Origin: Hanleya hanleyi
Taxonomy: Eukaryota > Mollusca > Polyplacophora > Lepidopleurida > Hanleyidae
Assembly (NCBI GenBank): GCA_036873755.1
Contig: JAVTVY010025425.1
Coordinates: forward strand, 37,018-101,017
DNA: 64,000 nt
Direction: 5' to 3'
The notes beneath the pieces were generated by a model. The model saw nothing but the letters and a program-made list of their open reading frames with translations. It had not been told where the DNA came from and ran no database searches. Positions 36,503-49,832 of the stretch are shown piece by piece. The stretch's first letter is position 1. Each line of letters opens with the position of its first letter. Both the position numbers and the translations under genes were made by a program.

Positions 36503-37300
36503 ATGAGGACAAAAAAGCGACCTGCTGGTGAAATGAGTGACAACGACTCTGAAAATTCAACTGCAACAATTGCGTCTTCTACCTTGTTCAACCTGGGGTC
36601 GGACAAACGTGAACTCTCCACATCTGAGATGGAATCTTTACAAGACACTTACAAAGTTAAGGATCTGTCAGATCTCAGTAAGTACTTCGCCAAGTTACAC
36701 GCTAGTTTTGCAATTGATCTTGATCAAATTAAAACCAACGTATCATCGCTTCGAAAACGCGTGAATGCGACGGAGGACTCCGTGGAGTCCCTCTCTCAGG
36801 ATATAGCTGAATTACAGGAGGAAGATCTACCTAAATTGAGAAACCAACTGGAGATGAAAAAAAATGAAAGAATTAAACATGATTTATGGGGCCGTAAATG
36901 GAATCTGGTTATTAAAGGTGTCAACGGTGCAGCTGCTGAGATTGTGTCCCAAACAGATAAATCTGTCAGAGACTCGTTCGTCGAAAAACTAACAATCCCT
37001 AGGGGAAAATCCGATTGATTCCTATTTCAAGCGGTCCACAGGCTTCCCGTGGGTCCAGTGGGTGCCAAATATATATTTGTCCGTTTTCTTCAGCTGAGTG
37101 ATCGCGATCTGGTATTAGATGCCGCTAGGAAGCTTCCTAGAGGTTGTGGCTATAGCGCTGTCCCAAATTTACCCCCTGTATTGGCACAAAAGCGCTACGA
37201 GCTAGTACAGTCTCTCAAAAGTCTCCCTGCTGACGAGCAATCAAAGAAGAAGCTGGTGTACCTGCAAGAGCCTCGATTCATTGCAATTAAGCCCAAGTAA
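36503..37300 (+). pseudogene. LINE ORF1 (coiled coil + RRM-like), broken
   Basis: About 265 codons in one frame, interrupted by an in-frame TGA at 37016. Residues 1-60 are polar. About 60-130 form a heptad-rich coiled coil (DLDQIKTNVSSLRKRVNATE ... IAELQEEDLPKLRNQLEMKK). Then follow a WNLVIKGV strand like the start of an L1-type ORF1 RRM, YIFVRFLQLSDRDLVLDAAR as its second half, and a basic C-terminus. This is the nucleic-acid chaperone type of ORF1p. Around 37010-37030 the neighbouring frame reads more naturally, so two compensating small indels, rather than a point stop, probably caused the break. Confidence 0.7.
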
Positions 37301-37419
37301 CTGAAGTAAACTTTACAGCAGGTAAACGTGACTGTCACTTTCCTGAAACTAACATGTCTGATATTTCATCTTTTCCGTTGATATGAACTAACTCTGGAAA
37401 CTGACAAACGGTAGGAATT

Positions 37420-38095
37420 TCTTCATGTAAGACCACTTCAAATACTACCCTGCCTGAGTGACTGACTATAAGATGATTCAGCGACACTCTGTATGATATT
37501 TATCTGTTCGATTATGAATACACCTGGTTATGACATTTGCATGTAACACTGATACAGCCTACTGATATTACCATATTTTTTGCATTATAATATTAGTAAT
37601 CTCTAACACATATAAATGTACAGTCTGCTGGTGTCATTCGCTGTGTCCAAATTCTATATCAATTCATGCATAAACTACACCAAGTCACCATGAACTATAT
37701 GCTGTACAATTTAATGACATGAATCATAGATAGAAATGACAATATTGACTGAGTTGACTATCATTCTGCACACAAGTATTGTCAAGTTGAGAAGAAACTG
37801 ACAGATCTGTACGATATCGTCATGTAAGACTACATCAATACTACCCTGATGGGCAATTCGATCGATCAAATGACGTATGCAGCAAACACTGATACATAAT
37901 ACAGCGTATTGATTTCACCATATATTAGTGTATTTTAAAATAGAAATCCATAACACATATAGATATGCATGTGCAGTCTACTGATGTGATTCTGTTCTCA
38001 CAATGCATAAACTACGCAATCTCGCCATAAACTCTATGCTGTAAAATTGAATGACGTGTGCGCGGTATTGTCAATATGTGCAGTCAATGACTGCT
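37420..38095 (+). repeat. Imperfect tandem duplication in the LINE ORF1-ORF2 spacer
   Basis: Two diverged units of roughly 380 bp. Shared landmarks are CATGTAAGAC/CATGTAAGACTAC, ATACTACCCTG, AACACTGATACA, CACATATA...ATGTACAGTCTG/TGTGCAGTCTACTG, TGCATAAACTAC and ATGCTGTA(C/A)AAATT, first at 37425-37720 and again at 37822-38052. Neither contains a frame. Such a long non-coding spacer is unusual for a LINE. Confidence 0.65.
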
Positions 38096-38505
38096 AAAGC
38101 GTGCTGCATACATCCAACTATCACAATATATTCACACTGTAATCACAGGTGTCCTGTTATTAATGTATAAATATTATATGTCACTATTATACTGCCTTTT
38201 ATTGATCTGATATTTACAAATCATAATATTCTTTTGTTAAATATCCAGTATTTATGTGTACGATTGTACCTGTTTCCTCGCTACCAATGATCGTTACACG
38301 CTTACAGTTAAAGACATTCCATGTTGATACAATCTTCAGAGGAACACACCCCATACATACACAATGCTACATTTCATGTTTAGTCTTGTTTATTTATTAT
38401 TAGTATTATTTCATTTGAATGATTGTGTTTTTTCAAATTCCACGAACATTTCTGATATGTATCTTAATATAATAGTTTGGCTTCTATATCTCGCTCATCA
38501 GTCCA

Positions 38506-41500
38506 ATGAATAATTCACTTGATGGAGAAGGTGTTCCGGATGAGTTTGAACCTGTGCTGGTACCAAGCATTGAAGCCACTCCTAGATATCTAGAAGGTTT
38601 TGAAGATATGTCCTTCAATCCTCTTGAATTGAATAATCTTGATAATACAAATACATATCTCACTGACATGACTGATGATAATTCTCAAGAGTTACAAAAT
38701 TGGGAATCCCTCAGCTCTCAAAACTCTAAATATTACATTGAGGATACATTTAATAATTATGTCAACGATAATGATATATCCGATCGGTCAACACTGTCTG
38801 TAATTCATTTCAATGCTAGGAGTTTACGAAAACACTTCACGGAAATTTTGTGCATAATGCTCAAATTTACAATTGAAATTCACTGTTATTGGCATTTCAG
38901 AAAGCTGGTTGGATCCCTGTACCGAAAATCTATACGATATTCCTGGTTATAAACCGTATACTTCCTCTAGATCTAGTAGAAAAGGTGGAGGTCTTGTATT
39001 GTATATCAATGAAGATATAGACAAATGTGTCATCCGTGAAGATTTAACTCATCAGCAGGAAGATGGAGACTATGAATCTCTTTTCGCCGATCTGGAATTA
39101 AATGGCGAATCTTATACTGTGGGAATCATTTATCGACCGCCGGACAAAAGTCTAGAAAATTTTAACAATTGTTTACAACCATTAATTACTCTTCTTAAAC
39201 CTGACAGAAAAAAAATGTATACTAATGGGCGATTACAACATAGACTTATTTAAAACTGATCGCCATGGTCCATCTAAACATTTTCTTGAAATAATGAAAT
39301 CCCATTACTTTTTTCCCCAAAATAAGAAAACCTACTCGCGTCAAATCAGCTTCGGCAACATTAATAGACAACATTTTTCAAAACTTTCATGAGACTCCCT
39401 AATGTCTGGTATTCTTTCTGACGTAACAGATCATTTCCCAGTTTTTCATATCAACAAAGCGTCTGTGCCAACCGTTCAATCTAATCACATGTTTATTCGT
39501 AGAAAAGTAAACCCAGAGCAACAAAATCTGTTTCGTGACAAAGTCAAAGATATACATTGGGAAACAAATGCTAACATTGACGTAGATAGTGCACTAGACA
39601 TGTTCACTAATGAATTGAGCTCAGCATACAATGAATACTTCCCACTTGTCTCTTCAATATTGAACAAGGCTAAAATTCGGAAACCTTGGATAACATATGA
39701 ACTCTTAACGTCAATTCGAGAGAAAATTAGATTATTCAGACTTCATTTGCGCAGTAGCGATAATGAGATAACAAATGAATATAAAATTTTCAGAAATAAG
39801 TTGAATCATACATTAAAATTAGCCAACCAAAAATATTATGAAGCAAAATTCAACGAATGCAACAATGACATAAAAGGTACATGGAAGGTCTTAAATAATC
39901 TCATGAGCCGTAGAAAATCTACAAATCTTCCAACGGTATTCAAAATTGATGAGGTCGACATATCTGATCCTATTCAAATTGCTAATGGTTTTAATGATCA
40001 TTTCACCTCAATGGCATCAAAGCTGGAATCAAAAATACCTGCCTCTACAAAAAACTATATGGATTTCTTGAGCGATCCATGTCAAAACGAGTTCCATTTA
40101 GACCCTTGCACAGCATCGGAAATAAAAGTAGTATGTGACCTGAAAACTAGTGCACCTGGCATAGATGGCTTTCGCTTGTCCTTACTAAGACCAGTTTTAG
40201 ATTTCATATTAGAGCCCTTGTGTCATATTATAAATTTATCATTCAGTCAGGGGTAGTACCAACGGATTTTAAATTGGCGAAAGTAACTCCTTTATTTAAA
40301 AACGGCGAAGCAAATATATTTGAAAACTATCGGCCAATTTCAGTTTTACCTTGCCTCAGCAAAATTATAGAGAAAATCGTTGTCAATAGAATGTCTGGAT
40401 ATTTAGAAGCCAATACTATAATTTGTGCTAATCAGTTTGGCTTCCGTGCTAATCACTCGACATTTTTAGCGGTTTTATCACTACATGATCAATTAGTAGC
40501 TGCCAGAGAAGCAAAAAAATATTCAATAGCCACATTTCTTGATTTGTTGAAAGCCTGTGATACAGTTAATCACACGATACTGCTTCAAAAATTAAATCAT
40601 TACGGTTTTAGGGGCATTTCTAATAAATGGTTTCATAGTTACTTATCATCGCGAGCCCAGTGTACACAATATAACAATACCATCTCTACATTTCAACCCG
40701 TGTCCTGTGGTGTGCCACAAGGATCTATCTTGGGTCCAGTTCTCTTCCTTATATATATAAATGATATTGTTGCCGTAAGCAAAGTGATGGAGATACTGCT
40801 TTTTGCAGATGATACGTCCGCAATCCTATCCAATGACGATCCTAGGTTATTAGTAAATCTTATGTCAAACGAGCTCGGCAAATTATATGATTGGTTTTCG
40901 TGTAACAAACTGTCACTCAACGCAAAGAAAACTAAATTCATATTCATAAGACCATCTAAAAATAAGTCCCCGAATTTGCCCAAATTAACTATATCTGGTA
41001 TTGAGATAGAGCAAGTTGAAATCTTCAAATTCCTCGGTGTATACTTCAATGACAGGCTCAACTGGACATCTCATATCACAGAACTTTGTAAAAAAATAAG
41101 TCGTAACATTGGTATCATTTATCATATAAAAGATTGCCTCAATAAAAACACTCTTAATATACTTTATTATTCATTAATATTCCCTTACCTAACATATTGT
41201 AATATTGTCTGGGGAAATACTCATACAAGCCGTCTTAAACCCCTGCAAATCCTTCAAAAAAAGGCAATACGGTTGATTACAGTCTCAGCAAAATTGGAAC
41301 ATACAGCGCCTCTCTTTGCCCGCCTACAAATACTGTCCATAACGCAATTAAATAAATATTTAGTGTTACTTTTTGTTAATAAATTTTGCAATCATTCAGA
41401 ACTAATTCCAGTAAAATACAAGTCATTTTTCACAAAGCTTTCGCTGGTACATAGATACCCGACTAGACAGTCCGGGTTGAATCTTTATCGTCATACTTAT

Positions 41501-41746
41501 CATTCTGATCTAGCCCTGTACACCACCAGAATAAAGGGTCCAAAAGTCTGGAACAATTTGCCTTCTCATCTCAAATGTGTCAATTCTATGTCATTTTTTA
41601 AATGTCGTATTAAAAAACATATAGCTGGAAATCTTTTTTTCAGAAGTACTATATTCGAAAAGTTCGTGGAGTTTGGAACTAAGGAACACAATTATACCTT
41701 ATTTGTGTATTTTTTTGTTTATATATTAAAAATTGGCCTTATATAA
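38506..41746 (+). pseudogene. LINE ORF2 (endonuclease + reverse transcriptase), frameshifted
   Basis: The open parts are 38506-38952, 38873-39253, 39402-40256 and 40220-41746, so at least three frameshifts split the gene. AP endonuclease signatures: LSVIHFNARSL, ISESWLDP, IIYRPP, GDYNIDL and SDVTDHFPVF. RT signatures: SAPGIDGFRLSLL, FENYRPISVLPCLSKIIEKI, QFGFRANHST, GVPQGSILGPVLFLIYINDI, the catalytic LLFADDT and KFLGVYFNDRLNW. The last frame alone runs 508 codons and contains all palm motifs. The block after QFGFR reads FLDLLKACDTVNH, with Leu-Cys where most relatives have Ser-Phe. There is no RNase H or zinc knuckle at the C-terminus. Confidence 0.85.
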
Positions 41747-41804
41747 TTTTAAAATTTTACCGGAATTAAAACTATAAATTTGTATATCTTTTCTGGGATA
41801 GAAC

Positions 41805-41820
41805 AAACCCCTAGGGGTTT
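41805..41820. repeat. Perfect 16-bp palindrome in the LINE 3' UTR
   Basis: AAACCCCTAGGGGTTT followed by TTTC, 60 bp after the ORF2 stop. In RNA it would form an eight-pair stem with no loop, or an intermolecular duplex. It could contribute to the 3' structure recognised by the RT, which is inference. Confidence 0.8.
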
Positions 41821-41964
41821 TTCTCCCGCCTTTATTGCATTATTGTTTAATTCATATGATTATATTGGTGAATAAATAAATGAAATAAATGAAATGAAGA
41901 TGGTCGCCGGGGTTCGAAAATGTGACCTGGTTATGAGACCTACATTGCTTGGGAGTATATTGTG

Positions 41965-42640
41965 GTAAAATTATGAAGCGATCAGTGAACTTTGAATTTT
42001 GCACCCAATTCACCCTTTTTGGGGCAATTTCATACTTCAGGACATATGTGGTCTGCTTTGGAATGAACTGAGATCCAGCCTAGACAAATAAATATATCCC
42101 ATTCACTTAGGTTTGATTAACAAAAGGCCATAACTCTTGAAAATATAGCTGAAAGTAGAGAAATTTCACGCTGCACAACTATGGGGCATTGACGACATAT
42201 CATGCAAATTTCATACTTGTCCATGCAATATCAACCGCGATCCAGTCCGGAGAAGACCCAATTCACAAAGATTTCAAGAACAAAGGGCCATAACTCTTGA
42301 AAATATATCTGAAACGCGGAGGAACTTCACACTGCACAACTTTAGGGCACTGACCACATATCCTGCAAAATTCATAATTTTCCATACAATATTAATCAAG
42401 ATCCAGCCCGGACAAGTCCCAATTCATGAAGATTTCAGGAACAAAGGGCCATAACTCTTGAAAATTTTACCGGAACTCGAAAAAAACTCTGCACAACTAT
42501 GAGGCACTGGTCACATTTCATGCAAGTGTCAACCCTGTCCATCAAATATTAACCGACAGACAGACGAACGGGCAGACGGACGGACAGACGAACGGACAGA
42601 TGGACAAAGCGATTGCTATATGCCCCCCTCTAGGTAGAGG
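41965..42640 (+). repeat. 161-bp tandem repeat with a GACGGACAGACG end
   Basis: CCATAACTCTTGAAAAT recurs at 42128, 42288 and 42449 (spacing 160 and 161), with CTGCACAACT, CATGCAA and CCAGTCCGGA landmarks inside each unit. The array ends in a purine tract of GACGGACGGACAGACGAACG type, then GCCCCCCTCTAGGTAGAGGGGGG, a short hairpin. Arrays with this ending are, from memory, common in bivalve and gastropod genomes. Non-coding. Confidence 0.85.
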
Positions 42641-42644
42641 GGGG

Positions 42645-42750
42645 ATAATTATGGTTTAATGTGGCGTTTAGCAATATTTCAGCTATATAGCGACGATCAA
42701 ACAAAATTCTAAGTACTCAAGCCAATAACTTCGTAATCCAACACATTAAA
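42645..42750 (-). mobile_element. I-superfamily LINE 3' tail, solo
   Basis: GTTTAATGTGGCGTTTAGCA, ATATTTCAGCTATATAGCGA, CGATCAAACAAA and AACTTCGTAATCCA match 24345-24440 closely. Only the last 100 bp of the element are present. Confidence 0.8.
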
Positions 42751-44065
42751 ACATACACACATTAAAAGTTTATTTTGATAAAAGCGCCGATAAACTAGTA
42801 TATTTCACATATTACTTACTACATAATCATGTAGTTGTGTTAGACAATGGGGAAATAAAGAAAATCGGGAAATTTGTTAATAAAGCACTTCTGGTCCATT
42901 ACGTCACTGTGGCGTCATCATGTAGGCCATCATGCATATTTCGCTTTTTTGTAGTTGATAATTTTTTTATTTCAACAATTTTCTCAAATACACAAATGAC
43001 ACACATAAAATCAAAATAAAAACATGCTGCTCATCTCAACACGTTAATGACCATTTTGCATTTTATGGTAGAGCATGACACAAGGATAGAGTATGGCAAG
43101 CTTCAGTGATCTGTTAAATCCAAGCGGTAAGAAATATAATAGCGAAATGTCCCCCCCTCCATAGCTCGACCAGGTCTGGTAGCCACTAAACGTGTCTCAT
43201 CACCATGAAGACTTAATGATGGCAAGCATCACCAATAAACCTATTTTGTCTTGAAATATCTGTTAACACATACAATCTTCATGTACCTGTAGCTGAGTGG
43301 AAATCCACAACATCAAGGTGGGGCTAAACATTCACAAAACCAATAATAATGTGATATGGTTGGCGTCATGAACGTTCTAAAGACCTCCACTTAACATTTA
43401 AATCTATTGACAATACCAGCACTAAAACATGGTTTTAAAATTATCTATTAGCGTACCCCTCAGATGCCACTGTCAATTGCTCATAAGAGGTCACTAAAGT
43501 AACTTTCCATAAGATATCGCGTTCTTTGTTTCACAGCTGCTCTGGTTTATGAGATCTGCTGCATATTGTTCTTTCAGGTGAAGAGTTTCTCCTGTGCCTT
43601 TTTAAGGTATGTGCATGTGTTAGTTCTGTCATCCAGTAGGATAACGAGGAGGGTATGCATGCCACTATCTGGCGTGTCACTTGGTTCAGAGGACAATTCC
43701 AGCAATGTATCAGTTCTGGGCACCGTCAAAGTTGCTTAGGCTGTCATCTTACCATACCAAACGAAGCTCAACACAGTGCCACACCCAATCATAACAACTT
43801 TTGGAGTGCTTGTGTCTTCTCTGGTCAGATGCTACCTGCTATTTTGTGGACTGCTTGGTACCGGAAGTTTTCTCGATTTAGAATCTTTCATGTCCTCACA
43901 ACATCAAAGTACATCACACCAGGACCTAGTGTTGGATTTTCTGAAAGGCACAGTGAGATCAAAACATGGGAAAGGAACACACAGACGTGCAATGGCCGCA
44001 ACAGCCACACCGGAACTCACTGACACAGCGCAGAAATGGTCCTGAGCACCAAGTGGCATACCATC
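42751..44065. other. No gene recognised
   Basis: Frames at 43655-44023 and 43776-44045 are open for about 90-120 codons but carry no motif I know. They abut the outer TIR element at 44069. One could be a fragment of an unrecognised transposon gene, but I do not call it. Confidence 0.4.
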
Positions 44066-45559
44066 TAAGGGGTCACGTCCAATCGATCGAGACGGTTTTT
44101 CGATGAACGAGTAAAACCGATAAATATCTCGTCTCGAAGGGTCCCGGTTTATCTCTATCGATTGTTGTCCCGGTTTGCTCCCGGTTTTCTCTCGAAGTGT
44201 AAGTCCATCTCGATCCCCCTCGAAATAAATCGACTTGCTTCGAGAGTGGAATCGAGATGCCTTCAAATGAAGGTTTGAACCATTCAGAAGTGGTATGCTC
44301 GCTCTTTATGTTCTTCTCTGTGGCAGTGAGACTAGTCTCGGCGAGTACATATGCATTAAGCCATGGTTAATGAAATACATTGAACATGATTCTTTTAACA
44401 TTATTTTATTATTCAGTCTAGAGATCTGTAGTCGAATGCTGGCTCTGACAGCGCAAATTTGATGTATGGAAAGGTTAAAAAAACATCACCAATTTAATTA
44501 CATAACTCATTATTATTCAGTGTAAATTATTTCGAACTTGTTTTAGAATTTGAATCACTTTTATTAGATATGTCCAGAAACTGCGAATTGTAATAAATTC
44601 TGGAATAGTTTGGAATAAAATTCCATATGTTCTTCTGAAAGTATATCGGAATGGAAGATTTTGCTTGATATGACTTTTTTGATAGGACCTTGACTTGAAA
44701 AATTACTGTATCACGTCTCTTTAAAGATTTCCCCGGTTTTCAGAAATACAGCAGCTTTGAAGACCACAGGAGCGGCTGGTAATGCATTGAAAACCGGATA
44801 ATATAAACATAAACGCGCGATCGAAGTGTTTGCACATTCCATATAAGCTTTTCACACTGACAACACGTGGTATTGCTGTAGTGAAATGTACATGAGCGTT
44901 GATTTAAAGCCTGATTGCACTCTGAATTGGGTGTTAATTACTTTCATTTCCCTCTCTCTTCGCTGTCGATTCAAGCAGACTGTTTTCACAGACCGACTGT
45001 GGTGTGAATTATCAACACCTCTTGTTCCGATTGTCATTATTTCCGCTAACCTCTGCCAGGCAAGCGTATATCAGAAATAAACTTTGTTGATATAATCTCC
45101 TTACTCTCATTAAAATGAAATCTGCAATGAATAATACAAAATTATAAAACAAATTACACACCAAGGTTAAAACCCCGGTCAAACACTTCATTTTTCTGTT
45201 GAAATTATCCATGTTCGGTTTAAAATAATTTTATGGAATGATAATTATAGCATGCTTTCATATCATTATTATTCAGATTATATCCAGTTGATGTGTCATT
45301 TATTCCGCGTCGGATATTAGTCAGATATACAATCAATGTGTGAGAAAATCATTCATTTATATATTTTTAATTTACATAGATAAATGATACGTTTTCTCTC
45401 AATTGGATTCAGATCATGGATATATCGATTAAACATTTAATAACATGAAATTCTATTTTAGGCTGAAATATGCTTATACGACGATCGCAACTCAAAATAT
45501 GGTACCCGCACAACACTCTGATCTCCTGAAATCTAAGAAACGACCAACTTAAGGGAGCG

Positions 45560-45835
45560 TGTCAAAAGTTTTGACGTTCAAACTAAAAGAATGCGTCAGA
45601 AAATGAACAGGTACTCGTTCTTTTTCTTTCAGCAAACGAACGTTCGACAGTCAGAAAATGAACACTACCCCGTCAGAAAAACTGAACGTCAGAAAAAGAA
45701 CGTTCTTTTTTGAACGTTCAAATTAGTATGTATGATAGGGGTCAGAATTCGCTGAACGTCAGAAAAAGAACGTTCTTTTTTGAACGTTCAAATTAGTATG
45801 TATGATAGCGGTCAGAATTCGCTGAAGGGCTCACA
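45560..45835. repeat. Left subterminal GAACGTTC array of the inner element
   Basis: Many copies of GAACGTTC, TGAACGT and CGTCAGAAAA occur, including a 66-bp tandem duplication (CTGAACGTCAGAAAAAGAAC... at 45686 and 45752, differing by one base). The mirror array lies at 49630-49830. Subterminal repeated palindromes are typical transposase-binding regions. Confidence 0.8.
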
Positions 45836-48800
45836 TTACGGCTATCGTGTCGACTCTTATTAGAACGAAAAAAACAAACAAAAACAGAACACTCGAAAAG
45901 GCAGCACCTTTGAGACTGAACTGTATTTATTTTGCACTAGCTTTCGTAGGTATATAACCCACTTCCTCTGAAGAAGTACTTTCGTTCTTTCAAAGCAACT
46001 ATGGCAAAGATTTGACGTTTATCTACAGCAAATTCAATAAATGTATTTAATATAATAAAAGTGGATCTTTCGTGCATATTCTGGGGAATTATTTACCGGG
46101 AATTATAGAACGAGCGACATATAGGAACTAACGCGCGTGTATTATTTTTTTGGAAGAAAACGAGATGAACTATATAATATTAAACTTCGACAGAGAGATA
46201 TCACCATACTGATTTGGTTTTATTAAAAGTCCGATGTGACCAAATATCGTAAAGAATGATACAATAATCGGGTGAACAAGTAATAAGCTCCTTAAAATGT
46301 TCGTAATTTGAATTAATTTGATAGACAAATAAGGACTTTGTTGTGATATCAAACCACACATTATTATATTACGTATTTGTATGACATTTATATAACAAAT
46401 TTGATAGATGGCATTCGGCGAATGTTGATCCCGAATGTTAACCGTATATGCTAAACCCCTAGCTGTCCCCTATTGTACTGTCCGACCTGCTCTGTATTGA
46501 TAGTGTGTGACGCGCGTGGGTCGTCTGCACATGAGGCCCAGAAAGTTGGAGAGCTCAAAGTCGTTGCCGTTCCCGGGTATATAGAGTTGTAAGGTGTGTG
46601 CTTCATTGCATCAGATTTCTTCACCGCTACTAATTTTTTTCGTATGGGAAAATAGTGATAGTCTCCAGGTCCAGATGGCTTTTTATGCACACCAAATTAC
46701 CACCCGGGATTTTCCTGGTAGGCCGTAACTGACACTGTCAACATTTGAAACTCGACATATTGTTTCAATTTAATTTATTACACATCTTGCGGTGTTCTAA
46801 ATGCTGTTCGTTATATTTATTATTTGGTGTCAAAAATGATCCATCACAGAAAGCCCCTTGAACAGATGTACATATCAATATAGCGTTGATTTTATTATCG
46901 TATTTTGATAGATCAATAAAGCTCAATACACGATTCACTTATATTTCACCATATCACATGATCGATATGAAATCTGAATACATTTTTCGCTATTAAATTC
47001 AAAATTACTTGAAGAGAAAATTACCCCCAAGAGTTCTAACGTTTTGTCCTCGTGATTGTGTTATACGTTACATATCCAGTGATCGAGTACCGAGTATCTC
47101 TCATCTGAATAATTTCAGAATGAAAGTGATTTTTTTCATGAATCCAATTTTACATTTTTGTGTCATGTGAATCGCAGAGTACAGGAATTTATTGCACAAT
47201 ATAGAATTATACGACAGCGTATCGACAAGCCTGGAAGATAGTTGTAAACCTGGTAAAAATATTTTCCAGCTATTATTAAACGGTTCTCGTTCACCTTACC
47301 ACACACACAAATCATACACTCCCGTTTAGTATCCACATGATAATGTGTTATTTATATATACACAGACTTCCATGCCCTTTATCATGCTGTTTGCTGGAGG
47401 GAACGATGTTATTGAAAGTTAACACCCCAACACAGACATACTCATAGGACTGCATGTTCACAAGAAACACGATATTCTTCGGTTCTCATATTAACTATTT
47501 TCTCCATCATGCGTTCTCCGTCCAATTCACAGGTTCTTTGATTCCTCTCCCACCAGATGATACTTACCATAAAGGATATTAACTACAAGGGTGCAGACAG
47601 GAGCCCAATAGGGCAGGGACTCTCATGGAAACGAGCCCAATGGGCTTATTTCAAAAGTGGACACGAGCACATTGTTTTTGTTTATTGAAATTGTAGTTTT
47701 TCCCATAAGGATTTCGGGGCCCATCAACTCAATGTTTAATTTCTCGTCACATTTCTTAGTTTATTTAAGATGTTTACAAGCGCTGTATTTTAAAATAAAT
47801 AAATTAACAAATGACATGGAAAGAGCGGAGGGAGATATAAATTAACTATGTATAAGTTCGTCGATCAGTTTTTTGATTAGTTTATACTGAAAGATATGCG
47901 GGTAGGAAATTAGTCATGTTTTGAAATTATTAATATGCATTCATCAAATTTTTAACACCTGTCTTGGTTTTATAAATATAAAGTATATTTGTCGCAGCTC
48001 ATTTCCTGAACTGAAATTATAAATTTATTATAGTTCACACTTGTTTAATTGAAATTTATACATCTCCATACTAACATTGTCAGAATCCTGGAGCCTAGTT
48101 TTCCATCTTTGTCCACACATGGATGAACTTTGTCAGAGATATATAATGGAGAACATAAATCGCAATAGTAATCAAGAACAACAAAAGAAAAAAAACGTGT
48201 TTCCTTTTTGCTTGGAAATATGCCAATTGCATCTGCGCTGGGGGAGAAAAGAGAACTTGATCAGCTCCCTATTTCCAGAGTAACCACAATATCGCCATTC
48301 ACTTGATTTAAACAGTTTATTTGACGACAGGAGCGCAATAAGCCGAACTTATTAGTGCGTCTCCCGGTAATCGTAAAGGAAATACATAATGACAAAAGTA
48401 TAATATAGACATATAAATATACGAAAGTCATTCACTTATATAACGATTTATTCTTATGACATTGGGAATTTTTGTCTTCAGTAATATTATCTTCAATAAG
48501 AAATGAGTAAATCAGGGAAAGTATACAGGCCTACATACTACATGTATGATCATTATAAAAAGACATGGCCCGACTGAATCACGCAGAGACGCCATGCAGC
48601 TCCCGTCATATCTCAAGGTAGGCCGCCATGTGAGGTCTCCTATTTGTCAATAAAACCATGGAGTTCAAAGTTTTAATTCCATGATAAAAAAATAAACCTT
48701 GAATAAAACAGTTCTGATTGCCAACACATCAAGCCATTTCTTTAAAAAAAGATATATGGACCGATTGATTCACGTGGAGACGTCATCACGCATGTGGCGC

Positions 48801-49629
48801 CCGTCATTATGCAACCTGTGAGGGCCCCTTCATTTGTAAATAAAACAAAAGGACGCAGTTCAAACACCAACACATCAAAACATTTCTTTAAAGAAGATGG
48901 ATATTTTTCATAGACCAATGTATTGAAATATCCTTTGCGGAGCCTAAACCCTTCCTTCTTTCCCGCATACAAAGTATTCTCTATAGGGCCCATTTCCAGC
49001 TCACGAACTTCATTTTCAATACATACTGTCGGCTTTTTTATTAAAATTATACCATTTTCAGGCATTACAGATCGCTGGAATACGTTTGTAAGTTGATAAA
49101 GAAGAATCATTTAAAGTAACATGTTCATGACGGAACAATCTATCCACGGGACGCAAGCGCCGTAGGCCATGACTATTGATCGCCCGACCGAGAATCTCAT
49201 TTTTTGGTGGATGAAGAAGAGATTCACGAAATGCAAAAATCCACATCAAACAAGTAAAACACTGGGGAAAATAAACAAGAAGGAAGTCATTAATTTATCT
49301 TGTCAAGTATTATATAAGCGAACATTCATATATAGGTGGTGACAACCGCTGAAGTGGAGATGGGACAAGAAAAAGAAAAACGTTTTACTTTTAGTTTTAC
49401 CCTTTTTTTATTGAAGAAAATCACCGACATCGGTAATACCACTCCACCTGATTACGGAATGCATTGAATATATACACACACGAAGCAAAAGACATGGCAA
49501 ATTACAATAAAATCTATAACACGGGAATGACGCGCGATGAGAAAGTAGATTTGATCCGGCGCGTTTTTTAGTATCGGGATGGCAGCTTTCTGTATGTTGT
49601 TCATTTCTGCTCGAGTCAAACGCCAGCCG

Positions 49630-49832
49630 TTTGCGCACGTGAGAAAATGAACATGCGAAAACGAACGTGCGAAAATGAACGTCAGAGTGCATTAAAAAAA
49701 CGAACGTTCAAAAATGAACGTTCGACTGTTCATTTTCTGACGCTGCTGTGTAAAATGAACGGCCTGACGCATGCGGAAATGAACGACCTCCTGTTCAAAA
49801 ATGAACGCGTTCGCGTCAAAACTTTTGACACG
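49630..49832. repeat. Right subterminal GAACGTTC array of the inner element
   Basis: AAAATGAAC, CGAACGTTC, AATGAACGTTCG and TGACGC units are repeated with 10-30 bp spacing up to the right TIR. They are the same motifs as in the left array, and the frames across it (137 and 94 codons) are by-products of the repetition. Confidence 0.8.

Larger units (their letters stand above)
36480..41898 (+). mobile_element. CR1/L2-like non-LTR retrotransposon, near full length, inactive
   Basis: Two-ORF LINE: ORF1 (36503-37300), a long spacer, ORF2 with AP endonuclease and RT (38506-41746), and a short 3' UTR. The element ends in a degenerate AAATGAAATAAATGAAATG simple repeat (41870-41898). Absence of RNase H and the short-repeat 3' end fit the CR1/L2 branch of the Jockey superfamily. 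The 5' boundary is estimated, and I could not identify target duplications. Multiple frameshifts make this copy non-autonomous. Confidence 0.8.

Noticed and set aside
43655..44045. Two overlapping frames before the outer TIR element
   Set aside because: No motif, no codon or splice support. Left as unannotated sequence.
45560..45835. CRISPR-like array
   Set aside because: The repeats are irregularly spaced, palindromic and subterminal to TIRs in a eukaryotic context.
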